Shown here piece after piece: positions 22,306 through 34,974 of a DNA stretch of 41,297 nucleotides (the stretch's first letter is position 1; every line of letters begins with the position of its first letter). The notes under the pieces are model-generated. The model was not told the origin of the DNA. It worked only from the letters and a program-made list of their open reading frames with translations, and searched no databases. The stretch comes from Heterostelium multicystogenum (Eukaryota; Evosea; Eumycetozoa; Acytosteliales; Acytosteliaceae): NCBI GenBank assembly GCA_003667245.1, contig RCNN01000179.1:1-41297 (forward strand), given 5' to 3'. The translations under genes were made by a program, and so were the position numbers.

Positions 22306-25300
22306 TTAATGAGAGAGGTTGGAAATGATCTTGTTTTTCAATGATTCACATGTATTCTTGGCATCACCAAATAGCATAACGGTGTTTGGCTTGAAGAATA
22401 CTGGGTTTTGGACATCGGCATAACCAGTAGCCATTGAACGTTTGAGTACTACACATTGCTTTGCCTTCCAGACTTCGATAACTGGCATACCGGCAATGAT
22501 TGAGTTGGGATCTTCAACTGCAGCAGAGTTGACTGTGTCGTTGGCACCGATGACGATGACCAAGTCGGCTTCGTGTACGTGTGGGTTGATTTCTTCCATT
22601 TCGTGTACAATGTCGTAGGGTACACCTGCTTCTGAGAGGACGAGATTCAATTGACCTGGAAGTCTACCAGCTACTGGATGAATAGCGAATCTGACATTAA
22701 TTCCGTGGTCAGTCAATGCCTTGACAAACTCGGCCACTGCGTATTGGGCCTTGGCAACTGCCAAACCATATCCTGGAACAATGATGATCTCTTTGGCAGT
22801 GGTTGCCATTTCCGCAACTTGGTCAACGGATGCCTCGGTGTGAGTTCCAGTGATTTTCATTGCTTCACCAGTTCCAGTCGATGAAGTACCATATCCACCG
22901 AATATTACGTTTGGAAGTGAACGATTCATGGCAACACACATGATATATGACAGAATGGCACCAGATGAACCGACAAGAGCACCAACAATGTTCAACAGAT
23001 CATTGTTCAACATGAATCCTTCAGCACAGAGTGCCCATCCAGAATAACTGTTGAGGACAGTAATGACTACTGGCATGTCACCTCCACCAATGGCAGCAGT
23101 TAGGAGATGACCTTGGAGGAATGAAAGACCAGTGTTTGCAATAAGGCAGAGCATTCCAATAGTTGGACTACTGGTGTTGAGGAAGAGAGCAAAAGAACCA
23201 ACGTTAGCACCAGCAATCAACATATTGATTAAGTTACGGTTTGGCAAGAGAAGTGGCTTGGATGAGAACTTAAAGTTACCAATTTGACCTTGAAGTTTGG
23301 CAAATGCTACCAATGAACCAGTGAATGTGATACCTCCAATAACTGCACCAAGGTAGATGGCTCCACGATGAATTAAGTCAAGGGCGGCAACATCACCCAT
23401 CGAAGACATGTAGGTCGAGATTGATGTTAATACAGCAGCCAAACCGACAAAACTGTGGAAAGCAGCTGTCAATTGTGGGAGCTCAGTTACACCGACACGC
23501 TTCGATATGGCAAGACCAATTCCACCACCTGCAGCAAGCATCACAGCAACTTGAGTGAGGAGTGGAGCTGGCAAACTGAGTGAACCTAGTGTGGCAGCAA
23601 TACCAATACCAACACCACCAATACCTAGAATATTACCCAATCTTGCTGATAGTTGCGAGGACAAACCACCAATGGAGAGAATACACATAGTTGAAGAGAC
23701 CAAGTATGCCATCTGAGTGAGAGATTCGTTACCTGGTGAGGCAACAGCAGCAGCAGCAGCTAAGAAACCAACTGCAGGAATACCATAGAGATACTCATAG
23801 GTCTGTGGATCATTAGGACGCTTGAACATATCCAACATACGCTTGGTAATAGAGAAACCACCAAATATATTGATACTAGCAATAAAGACGGAGGTGGCAG
23901 CCAAAACATTTGAGAAGGTGCCTGGGAAATAGCCTCCACCCATCATGTGAATACCGGCGACAGCTACAATACCAGAGACGGCATTGGTGACCGACATCAA
24001 TGGGGAGTGAAGTGCGGGTGTTACACCCCAAACTACCTTATAACCAATGATACAAGAGAGCGCAAAAGTAGTCAAGGACATCATGAATGGCATTGGCATA
24101 CTGATTGTAGCTAAGGCAGCAGCTCCAAGACCTACAGTGGAGAGTAATGCTTTTTTAAGAGTAGAGTTGTAGAGTGTTTCCTCTGGCTTTACAACTGCGG
24201 TGGTTGTTGATGAGGTGGCAGTAGCGGCAGCAGGTTGTGATGGGGGTGGAGCTACCACTTTTCTTGGTCGTGGGTATACTATTGTTCCACCAATGACTAC
24301 AGAAGAGCTATTGGCAACTTCGTCCTTGTGATCAATCATAAACTCGCTGTTGGCTGGGTTACCGAGTGAAAGGAGGAACTTGACAACATTGTTGGAATAG
24401 AGCTGCGACGATTGAGTAGCCATACGGGATGGAAGATCTGTGAAACCTATAATGTTAACTCCACGATGATTAACAACTTCACCTGGTGATGTAAGTTCAC
24501 AATTTCCACCAGTTTCAGCTGCTAAGTCAACAATAACAGATCCTGGCTTCATTGCTTCTACCATCTCCTTGGTGATCAATTTTGGAGCTGGTTGACCTGG
24601 GATAAGTGCAGTTGTGATGACAATGTCTACTTCTTTGCACTGTTTCAAGAATAAAGCCATCTCAGCATCAATGAAACTCCTTCGACATTACCTTACCATA
24701 TCCACCTCCACCTTCTCCTGACTCCTTAATATGCACCTCGAGGAATTCTGCACCCATTGACTTGACTTGCTCTTTAGCTGCTGCACGAGTATCAAAGGCA
24801 CGTACAACGGAACCAAGACCTTTGGCAGTTCCAATCGCTGAAAGACCAGCCACACCGGCACCAATGACAAGAGTCTTTGATGGAGGAATCTTACCAGCAG
24901 CAGTAATTTGACCAGACAAGAAACGACCAAAGTGATTCGACGCTTCAATGACTGCCTTGTAACCTGCAATGTTGGCCATAGATGACAGAGCATCGAACAC
25001 CTGAGCTCTACTGATACGTGGAATGCAGTCCATTGCAAGAGTGTTGATCTTCTTCTGAGCAAGCAGCTTCAGAGTCTCTGGATTTTGACCTGGGAAAATG
25101 AAACTGATGAGAGTCGCTCCTTCCTTGTAGAGCTCAACCTCATGCTTGCCAAGTGAGCTGTTAAATTGTGGGGGACGTACTTTCAAGACAATGTCGGCAC
25201 GAGAGAGCACCTCTTGGGCAGTAGCAATTTTGGCACCGGCAGCAAGATATGCTTGATCAGTGAATTTGGCACCCTTTCCAGCACCTTCCTCGATGAGGAT

Positions 25301-25829
25301 CTCTTGGAAACCCTTCTTGATGAGCAAGGCAACATTTTCAGGGGTGAGGGCAACACGCTTCTCACCCTGGTAGATCTCGGTGGGCACACCAATTACCAAG
25401 TCCTTATAGGGACGGGCAGCATTCTTCCAATGTTCTTCAACGACCACCTCCTCAGCAGTGCTTAAGACTGTGGTGTTGGAAGTGAATAAGCTGGATTTAA
25501 AAAAGCTCCATTTTGAACTTGAATGAAAATTTCTTGATTCTTTAATAGAATACCGCATGCAATACTAAGATTAGTATGATTTTAAAAAAGGAAAGATAGA
25601 CCCTTCATGAAGGGATTCAGCAGATGTAGAAAAGACACATACGGTAGGGTCTTGGAGTAAAAGTTGATCCTTGAATAGCAACCTTATTTCCAGAGTTTAA
25701 AGTGAAATTACATTTGGGAATCGCAGAGGTAGTCTGTGTAGCAAACAATGGATTCTGGTAGCATTGTAGATTATGATTCAAATGATTTCTAACCAATGGT
25801 CCTCCAATAGTTCTAAACATTGAATTCAT
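22306..25829 (-). CDS. nnt: Mitochondrial proton-translocating NAD(P) transhydrogenase
   Basis: Inner-membrane enzyme that uses the proton gradient to transfer hydride from NADH to NADP+, supplying mitochondrial NADPH. Two exons: 25829-25643 (presequence) and 25539-22306, with a 103-base intron. After removing one extra T near 24677 (AAGGAGTTTCATTG, where TTC is expected) the total is 3420 bases, about 1139 residues. The N-terminal ~80 residues are basic and Ser-rich and end RNFHSSSKW, as in mitochondrial targeting peptides. Domain I starts [20 protein letters not shown] and includes [18 protein letters not shown], the NAD-binding loop. Domain II is a long multi-helix membrane region (about residues 470-870). 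Domain III, binding NADP, has [31 protein letters not shown] and KRSMATGYA. The alpha-then-beta fused order is that of animals, not the reversed order of some parasites. It is divergent from the ComC-like gene on the right. Confidence 0.95.
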
Positions 25830-27094
25830 ATCTTAATTTAGTTTCAACAACAACAACAACAATAACAATAACAATAATAATAAAAATAATAATAAAAGAG
25901 ATAATATAAATACAAATAAAATTACAAGTTATAAATCTATGTTCAGTGGCTTGGGTTGGTGTGATATAATAGATGAGTGAGTAGTTGGGGCTAGTTAGTG
26001 GGTGAGACCAATAAAAAGATCAGATTAAATAAAATTTACAATTATATAGATATACAGATATGGAATAATAATATATATTAATAATAATAATAATATTATT
26101 ATATTAATTTACAAATTGAAAGAAATAAACAGGATTATGGTATCTATGGGTTAGCATAATATGAATGCATGAATGATCATTCCAATTTAGATATTATTTA
26201 ATTTTATTTAAATTTAATATTGTTATGTTACTGAATGTTTGTTTCTTTTTTACTTTAGGCTGTTATGCTATGTAGAATGGAATGGTTGATTGTTTCATTG
26301 ATTGAATGATGGATAGGATGATGATTGAGTTATGTTATTGTGATTGTATTGTATAATGAAAATCAATATGTTATGGGGAGATAATCAGAGGCTCAAAACA
26401 CACACAAACAACACACAAAGGTCACATCAAGGCTTGTATATTAAATTTTTAATAAAAATGGACCTTAAGTTCATACCCACACACCAACCTTCCATTCTCA
26501 GTCTGTTAAAACCAAAATATCTTTTTAATTTTAAATTAAATTGCTTTCACCACCCCCCTTTTACAATTTGAAAAGAATGAAATGAAAGTCCATCAATCAA
26601 TCTATCTTACATACAACTACATTGATCTTATATATATAATGTATAATTATATTAAATCTTACTTATACATCTATATTTGATGATGTTGTTGTTAAATAGA
26701 AGGCCACAATGTCAATATTGTTTTTGTAATGTTGATCTGATCGTCGTCTCTGTTCTAATTGGTCAATCTTTCGCCAATCATATCTACCAGTGTAAAGATA
26801 GAAGACTAGGTTGCAATGCAATTCTATTGTTCATTATTAGATTCTTACCAGACAAAGTAAAGTAAAAAATATCTAAATATGATATTAACAATAATGTTAC
26901 TGGGTATAATGTCGCCTATTTCTTTGTTGGCCAAATCCGTGTTGAATTGGATTTTCTGATAAAAAATTTGTTTGGTACAAACAGAAAATATCTTGAAAGC
27001 GATTTTGAAAATTTAATCACCATCTTTGCGATGGTTTGAAGCATCAAAGAGTTCGAATCACACATCAGTTTGACCAAAATAGAATAAAAGAAAT
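25830..27094. other. Divergent intergenic region between nnt and the ComC-like gene
   Basis: About 1.26 kb serving both promoters. It holds CAA/AAT repeats just upstream of the nnt start (25845-25900), an AT palindrome near 26070-26105, and a CA-rich stretch (26395-26425, 26478-26490). A plus-strand frame at 26677-26865 encodes CQYCFC and a C-H-C-C pattern (HIYQCKDRRLGC) but has no clear gene context. Confidence 0.5.
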
Positions 27095-30000
27095 ATGAAC
27101 ATAAAGATACTACTTCTCACATTGGTTATCTCAATATTGATTCAGTCAGAGTACACAGTCTATTCACAGACCTATACTTTGCCTGCAACTGAAATTACAG
27201 GTTTGATATGGCTTGCAAAACAGGTAACTTATATTAGTCTCTCACCAGCCTTATCAATAGTATTGATTGTTTGATTATACCAGTACTCGTTAGATTGGAA
27301 TTTATCAGGAAGCAATTGTAGCTCCATTCAAAAGTCTTCTATGATGTTGATTTGCACTAATATTCAGTCGAACTTTGGTCAAACTGTAAACACAAATGTA
27401 TAAATCGAAACCTTGGTTGACATCTTACATAAGCTATATTATATTAATGATACTCTTTTTCTCGAATTTAAAGAAATTTAAGTCCTCCACTAACACCGGT
27501 AGATCAGGGAATGCCATCAGCTATTTCTGAATTGGTCTTTCCAAATCTAAACAAATTTTCAATCTCCAAGGACATTGCTCCAAAAATTAATATCAGTATC
27601 TTTTGGCTTATTAGACAACACTAAAAATATAGCATTAGTTACATTTGAGTACGTAGCTTTTGAACTTACAAATATGAATAATTATACTAATATTTGTAAC
27701 AATTAATATTTAGATTTGGAACTGTTTATACTTCGTCCTCTGTTAATATCACTTCAGATTTTCCAAAAAATATAAATCCTGTTACTTTGTAAGTATATAT
27801 ATCTTATTAAAGAGGTACCACTTCTAACTACTTTTATAATTACATTTAGCTTATGTAATGACTGTATTTTTATTTCAGGCTTTCCAGAAGCTATATTTAA
27901 AAAATCAACATCCGTTATTCTTCGAAACTTTCTAACCGATATGAATGTTTTAATCCCACCAAACTCTGTCTATCCAAACCTATCTAATTTGTATGAACGA
28001 ACTTGTTTATTATTTCTTTGATGAATATCTAACTTGGTTTGTTTTGTAGAGAGATATCATTAAAAAATGTATAACTATTATCTATTCAACTCGAGCAACT
28101 TTATAAATCTATCATCATTGTAAGTTACTATAAATAGTAATACATTCATGTAATCTTTTATTAAATTATCTGCATTACAACAATAACAACCATAGGACTG
28201 TCAATTCATTGAAAAAATCCATGAAAATAGATATTAATCTTGATCAACTTCAAAAATTGTATGTATTCACTGGATAGTACAACACATCTCTCAATTACTG
28301 ACAACTCCATTACAATGAATTTTTAGATATATTACTGATCCATCTTATTCGCTTGCAACAGTTAATATTTCTTATGCTCCAAATATTAAAGTATTGTAAG
28401 TAATACTTTAGATTATCAATTCGACAGAGAACAATATTAAATCCTAGACAAATAGGCAAATAACAAATCAAACAATAATACCAACAGACTTATCAAATTT
28501 CAAAAATCTTACCGAATTTTCCACCTCCGATAACAATCAATTATTCCAGTTTCGTGTTGGTGGATTGGAGAAATATGGGTATGTATTTCAATATTCAAAA
28601 CATTACATGAACTGACTTTATTCTTCACTTTAGTCGAACTAGGGCAGGAGATATTCCATTTCCTGAGGAGAGTCTGTTTAATCCGAATTCTAACAATATG
28701 TAAGATTAATGGACATTGACAGTTGAAACTATATTAAGTAATTTTTGTAAAGTCAAATTGGTGCAGAGATAACTTTTTTAACTACACTTCCTCCATATTC
28801 TGGTTTGAAAGGATTTTTGAGAATTGGTGTGACAGGAAGTGGTGTCAGTGGCCCAGTTCCAGAGAGCTATTGCAAATCAAGAGTTCTTTCCCTTAAGAAT
28901 ACAATTGTTTCAAGTGTTCCAGATTGTTTTAAATGTAAGTTCTGGTTCACAATATTTTAAAAATAATCCATCTAATTATCTACACAAATTAGGTTATTGG
29001 AATGATACCAATGCAAAGATTAATTTTGCCTTTCCTGCCACGGTTCCAGCACCCCCCTCCAACTTTTTATGTAGTGAGTATAAGCAATAACCATAGCAAC
29101 TCTATCATTTTACTAATATACACCACATCAGATCTCACCTTTGAAAAAGAAGTTTATCTATACAGCTCTCCAATTTATATTAAAGGGACTAATCTTGGTT
29201 TCACTTTTCCTGCTACAAATATCAATCTCGATAGTCAATTTTCCGATTTTAATGAAATCAAGTATGAATATTTAATTAAAACTTATCTTATGGCACCTTA
29301 TTAATTTTAATATCTATTTGTAGGATCTACCCGAAAACACAAAATGGAAATATTACCTTTACCTTTAATACATATCCTAATCCAATTAACAAAACGATAT
29401 ATTGGATATCGCGTATGTTGTATACTCAATATTTTATTGGAAGATCGATCCATTAACTTATTTCTGAATTTCCTTTATGTTTAGCATCTATTTCAGTTGA
29501 CACCATATCTATCACCCAATTTCCAAAAGCTATGAATGTCACATTATTTGGTCAATTTGATACACGAATTTCCTATGAAGTTCAGATGAACGGATTTTCA
29601 AATTCAACTATAGATCTTAAAGATGATAAAATAACAGCTTTATTTTATCATATTTTAGATTCTGATTCTACTGTAGAAGTCAAACTTCTCACCTTCCAAA
29701 ATATAACCAACACCTACAACTATATTAAAAGTAAGTAGTCTGTCCATACTATACGATACCTTATATAATATTAACTGTATCATTTCTCAGAGTATCCTTA
29801 TATTACATCTATTACAAATGTAACTACTGTTGGAGGATTGATCACTTTGTATGGAAACTTTGGAAGTTTTAATCAAACAAATTTAGATATCACTATCAAT
29901 GGTCAATCAAATTGTATTCCTAAATACAACAGCCAAACCACTATCGTTTGTGATTCTCAGAATATCAAGCAAGTTGGACTTCTTCCATTACAAATAGTGG

Positions 30001-31115
30001 TTGACGGTTTTTCATTCCAAACAAATATTAAAGTCGATAGTATTGATATAACATCAAACTGTGGAAACTCTTCAATACTTTGCAGTGGCAATGGAAATTG
30101 TATCAATGGTGCATGCTCTTGCAATGAAGAATACAGTGGTTTCATTTGTGAAAATAGTATGTAGATATCAAATATAGCTTATAATTAAATCTAATATATC
30201 TTCAATTCGATTGGATTACAGAACTATTGAAAACAGTTACAATTGTTGAGAATGTGAACAAACCAACACCAACTTTTGTTGTAAACAATGAGGAATTCAC
30301 ATTTAATATGATCTATATTGAGGAGATATCACCAGAAAAAGAAAGTAATCAGAAAAATAACCACTGATCAATGGATTCATAACACTACGAAAACTCCTTC
30401 ATTAACATCAACTCAATATACATTGGATCATGTTGGTCCAGAATCGATTGTCTCCCTGATAGAATATTCAAACCAACCTAGATTAATTGAATTTGCAGGT
30501 CTATCATACACTCTTCCACCCAATGCAATTAAACTTTCAGTTGTCATTGATAGTTGGAAATATCAATCGATCATTAACACACTAAGAGTTGTATTCACAA
30601 CAGAGTTTAAAGAGAATACATACACTCCAGATGAATGTTCTGAACAATCAGTAATTGGAAATGGAGATGTAGAAAATTCTGTCAATTATTTGAAGATTGT
30701 CAAAAATGGTATATCATTTTATGGAAGATTCTACCCAGTCTATCTTTCCGATAATCGAACAACCTACTCATTGGTTGAGGAGATCGAACGATCCAATTCT
30801 AATGTAAAAATTGGAATTAACATCAACCAATGTCAGCATTGTGTAATTGATCCAGGTAAGTATTACTATTCATTTTCATTTCAACATGTATTAATTTCTA
30901 TTTACATTTAATCAGATTTCTCAATGTTGGTTTCAACAAAAACTGATAAATGTGATTCAAATTCAAATTCCAAAAACAAAACTTGGATCATCATTGTAAG
31001 TGTTGTTGTTGGTTTTGTAGTTGTAGCATCGATTGTTTCAATTGTACTATACAGAAAATATAAATCAACAATAAGATTGAAAATGGATATTGTTATGGAT
31101 AAGATTAAAAGATAA
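27095..31115 (+). CDS. ComC-like cell-surface protein: signal peptide, LRR-like repeats, TIG-type region, EGF, TM
   Basis: Type I membrane protein of the dictyostelid ComC/EGF-like family, implicated in cell-cell signalling and adhesion in D. discoideum. The start is MNIKILLLTLVISILIQS, a signal peptide. At least ten small exons follow, several holding one LRR-like unit (LTVNSLKKSMKIDINLDQ, YITDPSYSLATVNISYAP, TIIPTDLSNFKNLTEF), with phase 2 introns. The repeat block ends VSGPVPESYC, as in the family. The next part has beta-rich TIG/E-set-like segments, then an EGF-like module (CSGNGNCINGACSCNEEYSG, about 30081-30140), a conserved ectodomain (LIEFAGLSYTLPPNAIKLS), a transmembrane helix (IIIVSVVVGFVVVASIV) and a short basic tail (IRLKMDIVMDKIKR). 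One extra A near 30340 breaks the frame inside EISPEKK-VIRK; another break is likely near 28070. Ligand and partners are unknown. Confidence 0.82.
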
Positions 31116-31156
31116 TAAATAAATTATCATGAATGTATGAATTTAATAGTATTGAT

Positions 31157-32692
31157 TTATATCTTTGGAGATTGGAATGGATATCTTATATAGTTGATAG
31201 GAGATGATACTTTGTTTTTTTCTGCACATGATTCATGTCGAACTCTTTTCTTGATATTGAAATTCCAAGTTTTTATAGTCGAATCCAGTGAGCCAGAAAT
31301 GATTTTCTTATTATCGAATTGAAGGCAAACAATGGAACCAGTGTGACCTTTCAAGTTCAATCTAGGAATATTATCTTTGGTGTCCCATACCTTGATAACC
31401 ATATCAACAGAACCAGAAACCATCCTGTCACCTTTTATTTTGAGAGTCCTTACTGAATCGTTATGACTGTTCAGAGTATCCATACACATTCCATTTCTAA
31501 TGTCGAATATCCGAATGAGACTGTCGTCAACATCCTGTTACAATATAATTGTCCTTTGTGTCAATAGTATTTACACATCCACCGTGTCCTTGGATGGTCA
31601 TTAATGGATGATTAACTGTTCTAGTATCCCAAAGTTTGACTGTGTTATCTTCGGATCCGGATACCAGAAATCTATTTTTAATAATGGATAGGCACAGGAC
31701 ATCTTTTTGGTGTCTGCCAACATTTGTAAGATTCCTTCGTATCAATGCTCCAATACTTGATAAGACAATCTCTTCCTCCACTGTATAAGTGCTGCAAATC
31801 CTTCTCTGGCTCTATGGTCCACACTGAACCAACATGGCCGGTCAGACTCAACATTGGTGATATAGCAGACTTAGCTTTATTCGATATCTTCTTGATTCCT
31901 TCAGAGGAGTATTGCTTTCCTCATGGAATTCCTCCTGTTGGTTGTGGAGGTTCGAGCTAATTTCGGAAAGATTGGTGATGTTAATTGTTGAATCACTTGA
32001 ACTCATTCCGATGAGACAATGGGAAGATTGAGACTGTTCCAACTTGACACTCCAAATGAATCCTTCGTGCCCCAGTATCGATCCAATTCTAACCATATTC
32101 TTTCGATCCCATATTCGTACAAGTTTATCGAAGGATCCAGTCAACATCAAGTTGTCTTTGAAGGAGAGGGTGAACACACCGCCACTGTGGCCTTCTGTAG
32201 ACTTTGATTCATAGTTTCCAATATTCCAATTCCGATTTATTTCATGGTATTTCTTAAATTTCATCTTCCAATTTAGATGTCGTTCATCGATATGAGGTTT
32301 CTTATATATATTTCTAAAGCCGTTGGCCGAGTGTAGAGAATCGGGTGAATACTGGACGGGAGGTTCGCACCTATTTAGAAAACTATTATAGAGATTGAAG
32401 TGTTTGACTCTTTGTGCTGATTTGAAATATTGAAAAACAGGTTCTTCCAAATAAGTTTCTCCTGGTCGACCAATGAGAAGAAGTACCGATTCGCCAACAA
32501 TAGACTTTGAATATCATGTAAATTTAAATGGATCAAGATATTATATAATATTTCAATTGGTAATATTTCGATGTTCAACGGTACATCATCATCAAATATA
32601 CATGGTAAATTATCGCAACTATTACTTTTACTCAAACTATTATTATTATTCTTATAGTTATTACTACTAATATTGCCATGTGAAGCCAACAT
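31157..32692 (-). CDS. F-box/WD40-repeat protein (seven blades, frame broken)
   Basis: Putative SCF ubiquitin-ligase substrate receptor. The N-terminus is Asn/Ser-rich and is followed by an F-box (IEILPIEILYNILIHLNL, then LIWKNLFF). Seven WD40 units are then visible: GHSGGVFTLSF...VRIWD; GHEGFIWSVKL; GHVGSVWTIEP...IKYW; GRHQKDVLCLSI...VKLWD; GHGGCVNTI; SHNDSVRTLKI...IKVWD; GHTGSIVCLQF...IKTWN. This is enough for a complete propeller. The layout resembles Fbw7/Cdc4 and other FBXW proteins, without proof of orthology. Frame breaks lie near 32425 (T run in LFF-QYF), 31850-31740 (two shifts around the third blade) and 31530 (extra T in VTG-DDS). The propeller reads continuously when they are ignored, so they look like sequence errors. 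The 3' end is 42 bases from the 3' end of the ComC-like gene (convergent). Confidence 0.85.
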
Positions 32693-32788
32693 TAATGGAG
32701 AATATAATATTCTCTTTCATTATTTTTTACCATTTTATTATTCTTCTTTTAAGTTGGAAGTGATGAATATAATGGAATGAGAGAAAGC

Positions 32789-32808
32789 ATATATATATAT
32801 ATATATAT
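32789..32808. repeat. (AT)10 dinucleotide repeat
   Basis: Uninterrupted alternating AT of 20 bases in the 5' flank of the F-box/WD40 gene, about 95 bases upstream of its start codon. Confidence 0.9.
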
Positions 32809-33526
32809 TTGGAAGATTAATTAAACTTCTACTTTATAAAATACAAAAAGAATTCCTTGTTATAAATATTTGAAATGTATGTTGGAATGGAAATTGAATT
32901 TGAATGGAAAAAGTGTAAATTCATTTCCTACACCTTATATGTTTACAATCTTAAACAAATACAACATACAGATATCATTATATACATATACTATAAAATA
33001 AGTTCAATTAGATATTAAAATTATAATGAAAAAAATCTATTCTTGTGTTGTGTTTGTTGTGGTGCTGCTGTTGTTGTTGTTGGTTGTTTAATATGTTGGT
33101 TTGGTATATCTATCTATATAATGTATTTATAATTATTTCATTGATATGATTTTATTAATTTATTAAAAACATAAATAATTTACTAAATAAGATGATTTAA
33201 AGTTTATAATCTTTCAAAGTGTAAACAATATAATATATTATTATATCACCAATTATTTATATTTGGCAACAATCATCAATATCACAATGAATTGAATTTC
33301 TCTATGGATCAATATCTTAAATTCTGAATGAAATCTAGGTATGCATGCATATATGTGCTAAACCTATGGGAACAGAATCAGAAATTAACATACCACCCCA
33401 CCACCACACACTAAATATACAGCGCGTGTCACTTAAATATCTTTACCAAACATATATAATGGTGCTTATCGAAATATTTCAAAACACATATACACACCAC
33501 TACTAACCTTAGGGTTTTTAAACAAG

Positions 33527-33535
33527 CACACCCAC
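33527..33535 (-). promoter_or_regulatory. Candidate G-box (GTGGGTGTG on minus strand)
   Basis: CACACCCAC on the plus strand reads GTGGGTGTG on the minus strand, similar to GT-rich sites of G-box binding factor in D. discoideum developmental promoters. It sits in a locally C-rich block within the divergent promoter region. A function is inferred only from similarity to the motif. Confidence 0.3.
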
Positions 33536-34836
33536 TTTCTTCCTATAGTCAACTTCAGAATCAACATCAAAAATCACCACTCAATTCCCAAAACACAACA
33601 CTCCAACCAAATATACTAACAAACAAACACAAATAGGAATTCATTAGTATTATCTCATATGATGTTTTTTGTTTTTTTTAAAAGGTTCCAAAATAATATA
33701 GTTTAGATTGATTTCGAAATACCAAATATGATGATAATGAATGATGATTGATATTTGTTTTTTAATTTATTAATTTAGTAGTATTATTATTGTTGTTAAT
33801 ATTTTTTGACTAATACTTGCTTAAACATTGATTATGAAATTGAATTGGAGTTGGAGTGGGATTTGTTGTGTTGTTTCTGTACTAATAATAATAATAATAA
33901 TAGTGGGAGTTTTTGATGGAATGTTAATTTTCACGGTTATATATATATATATTGGTTTGATAGAGTACTTGTTCTTTCAGAGGCTAATCAACCTACCAAT
34001 AGGAAGAAAAGTTGAACCAATAACACAAGCAACACAATAACACCATCACATCTTTAACAACAACAAATAAAATAACATTGATATGAATATTACCATTGTG
34101 TTGTCGTTTGTTGTTGTTTTTTATTACTATTAGAATTTATAAACAACCATTCATTCTATACTAAATTGATTTGAGTTATTGAAGTTTATAGTTATTTCTT
34201 TGTATTATATATATTAAATTAATTGAAGTTGTATTGATTTGACACTAACAACCTAATATCTTACCTAAATAATAATAATAATATTAATATAACAATCATA
34301 AAGATAATAGACATCAAACAACATATTGATAGAATTAACAAAAAAGAAGTTGTAGTAGTACTAGTTGGTAGTTTCTTTATAAGTTCATGCAAAGCAATCT
34401 ATTCTATTCTTGAAGGTTGATAGTTTGAGTATTATTATTAATAATCATCATAATTATTTGAAAAGAACAACAAACTAAAAACAAAAGGACACCATAATTA
34501 ATAAACTTTAGGTATTTGTTAGTTGGTTTTTTAAAAACAGATATTTAACTCGTTTTTAATTTTATTTAAAATACAATCCAATCCCTACCCAGAGAAGTGA
34601 ATACTATATAGTAATAACATTACAAAATAATACAACACAACAATACAATGCGAGATAAATATTAATATTGAATAGATAAAGTAATAGTAGTAATAGAAGT
34701 AGAAGTAGTAAAGTTAATTCTTTGTTAACATAATGTTTGTAAATATATATAAATTATAACTTTAAAAATGCCTTTAAGTATGTATTGTTGATGTAGAATA
34801 TATATGCTTAGTATCTAACATGTTAACTAAACTCTC

Positions 34837-34939
34837 ATGTTTGATATCATAGTTGAAGAAGATAGAGATAGAGACAGAACATCATCTATGATTAACAATC
34901 ATGATGTTGATTCTATAAAACTAAAACACAACAACACAA

Positions 34940-34974
<35 letters not shown>

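Larger units (their letters stand above)
32693..34836. other. Divergent intergenic region, 2.1 kb
   Basis: Lies between the starts of the F-box/WD40 gene (minus) and the Atos-like gene (plus). It contains an (AT)10 run at 32789-32808, a GTT/GTG-rich stretch near 33045-33100, a C-rich, CA-rich stretch at 33390-33640, and ATT/AAT repeats. A 70-codon plus-strand frame at 33828-34040 is a chance hydrophobic reading of ATA repeats. No gene recognised. Confidence 0.5.

Noticed and set aside
22102..22344. Plus-strand frame MYHIVPGYGK... as a gene
   Set aside because: It overlaps the 3' end of nnt on the other strand, has no recognisable domain and sits in AT-rich spacer. Chance reading is more likely.
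33828..34040. Small membrane protein with an Ile-rich helix
   Set aside because: The hydrophobic run comes from ATA/ATT microsatellite sequence, and codon use is unlike the real genes nearby.
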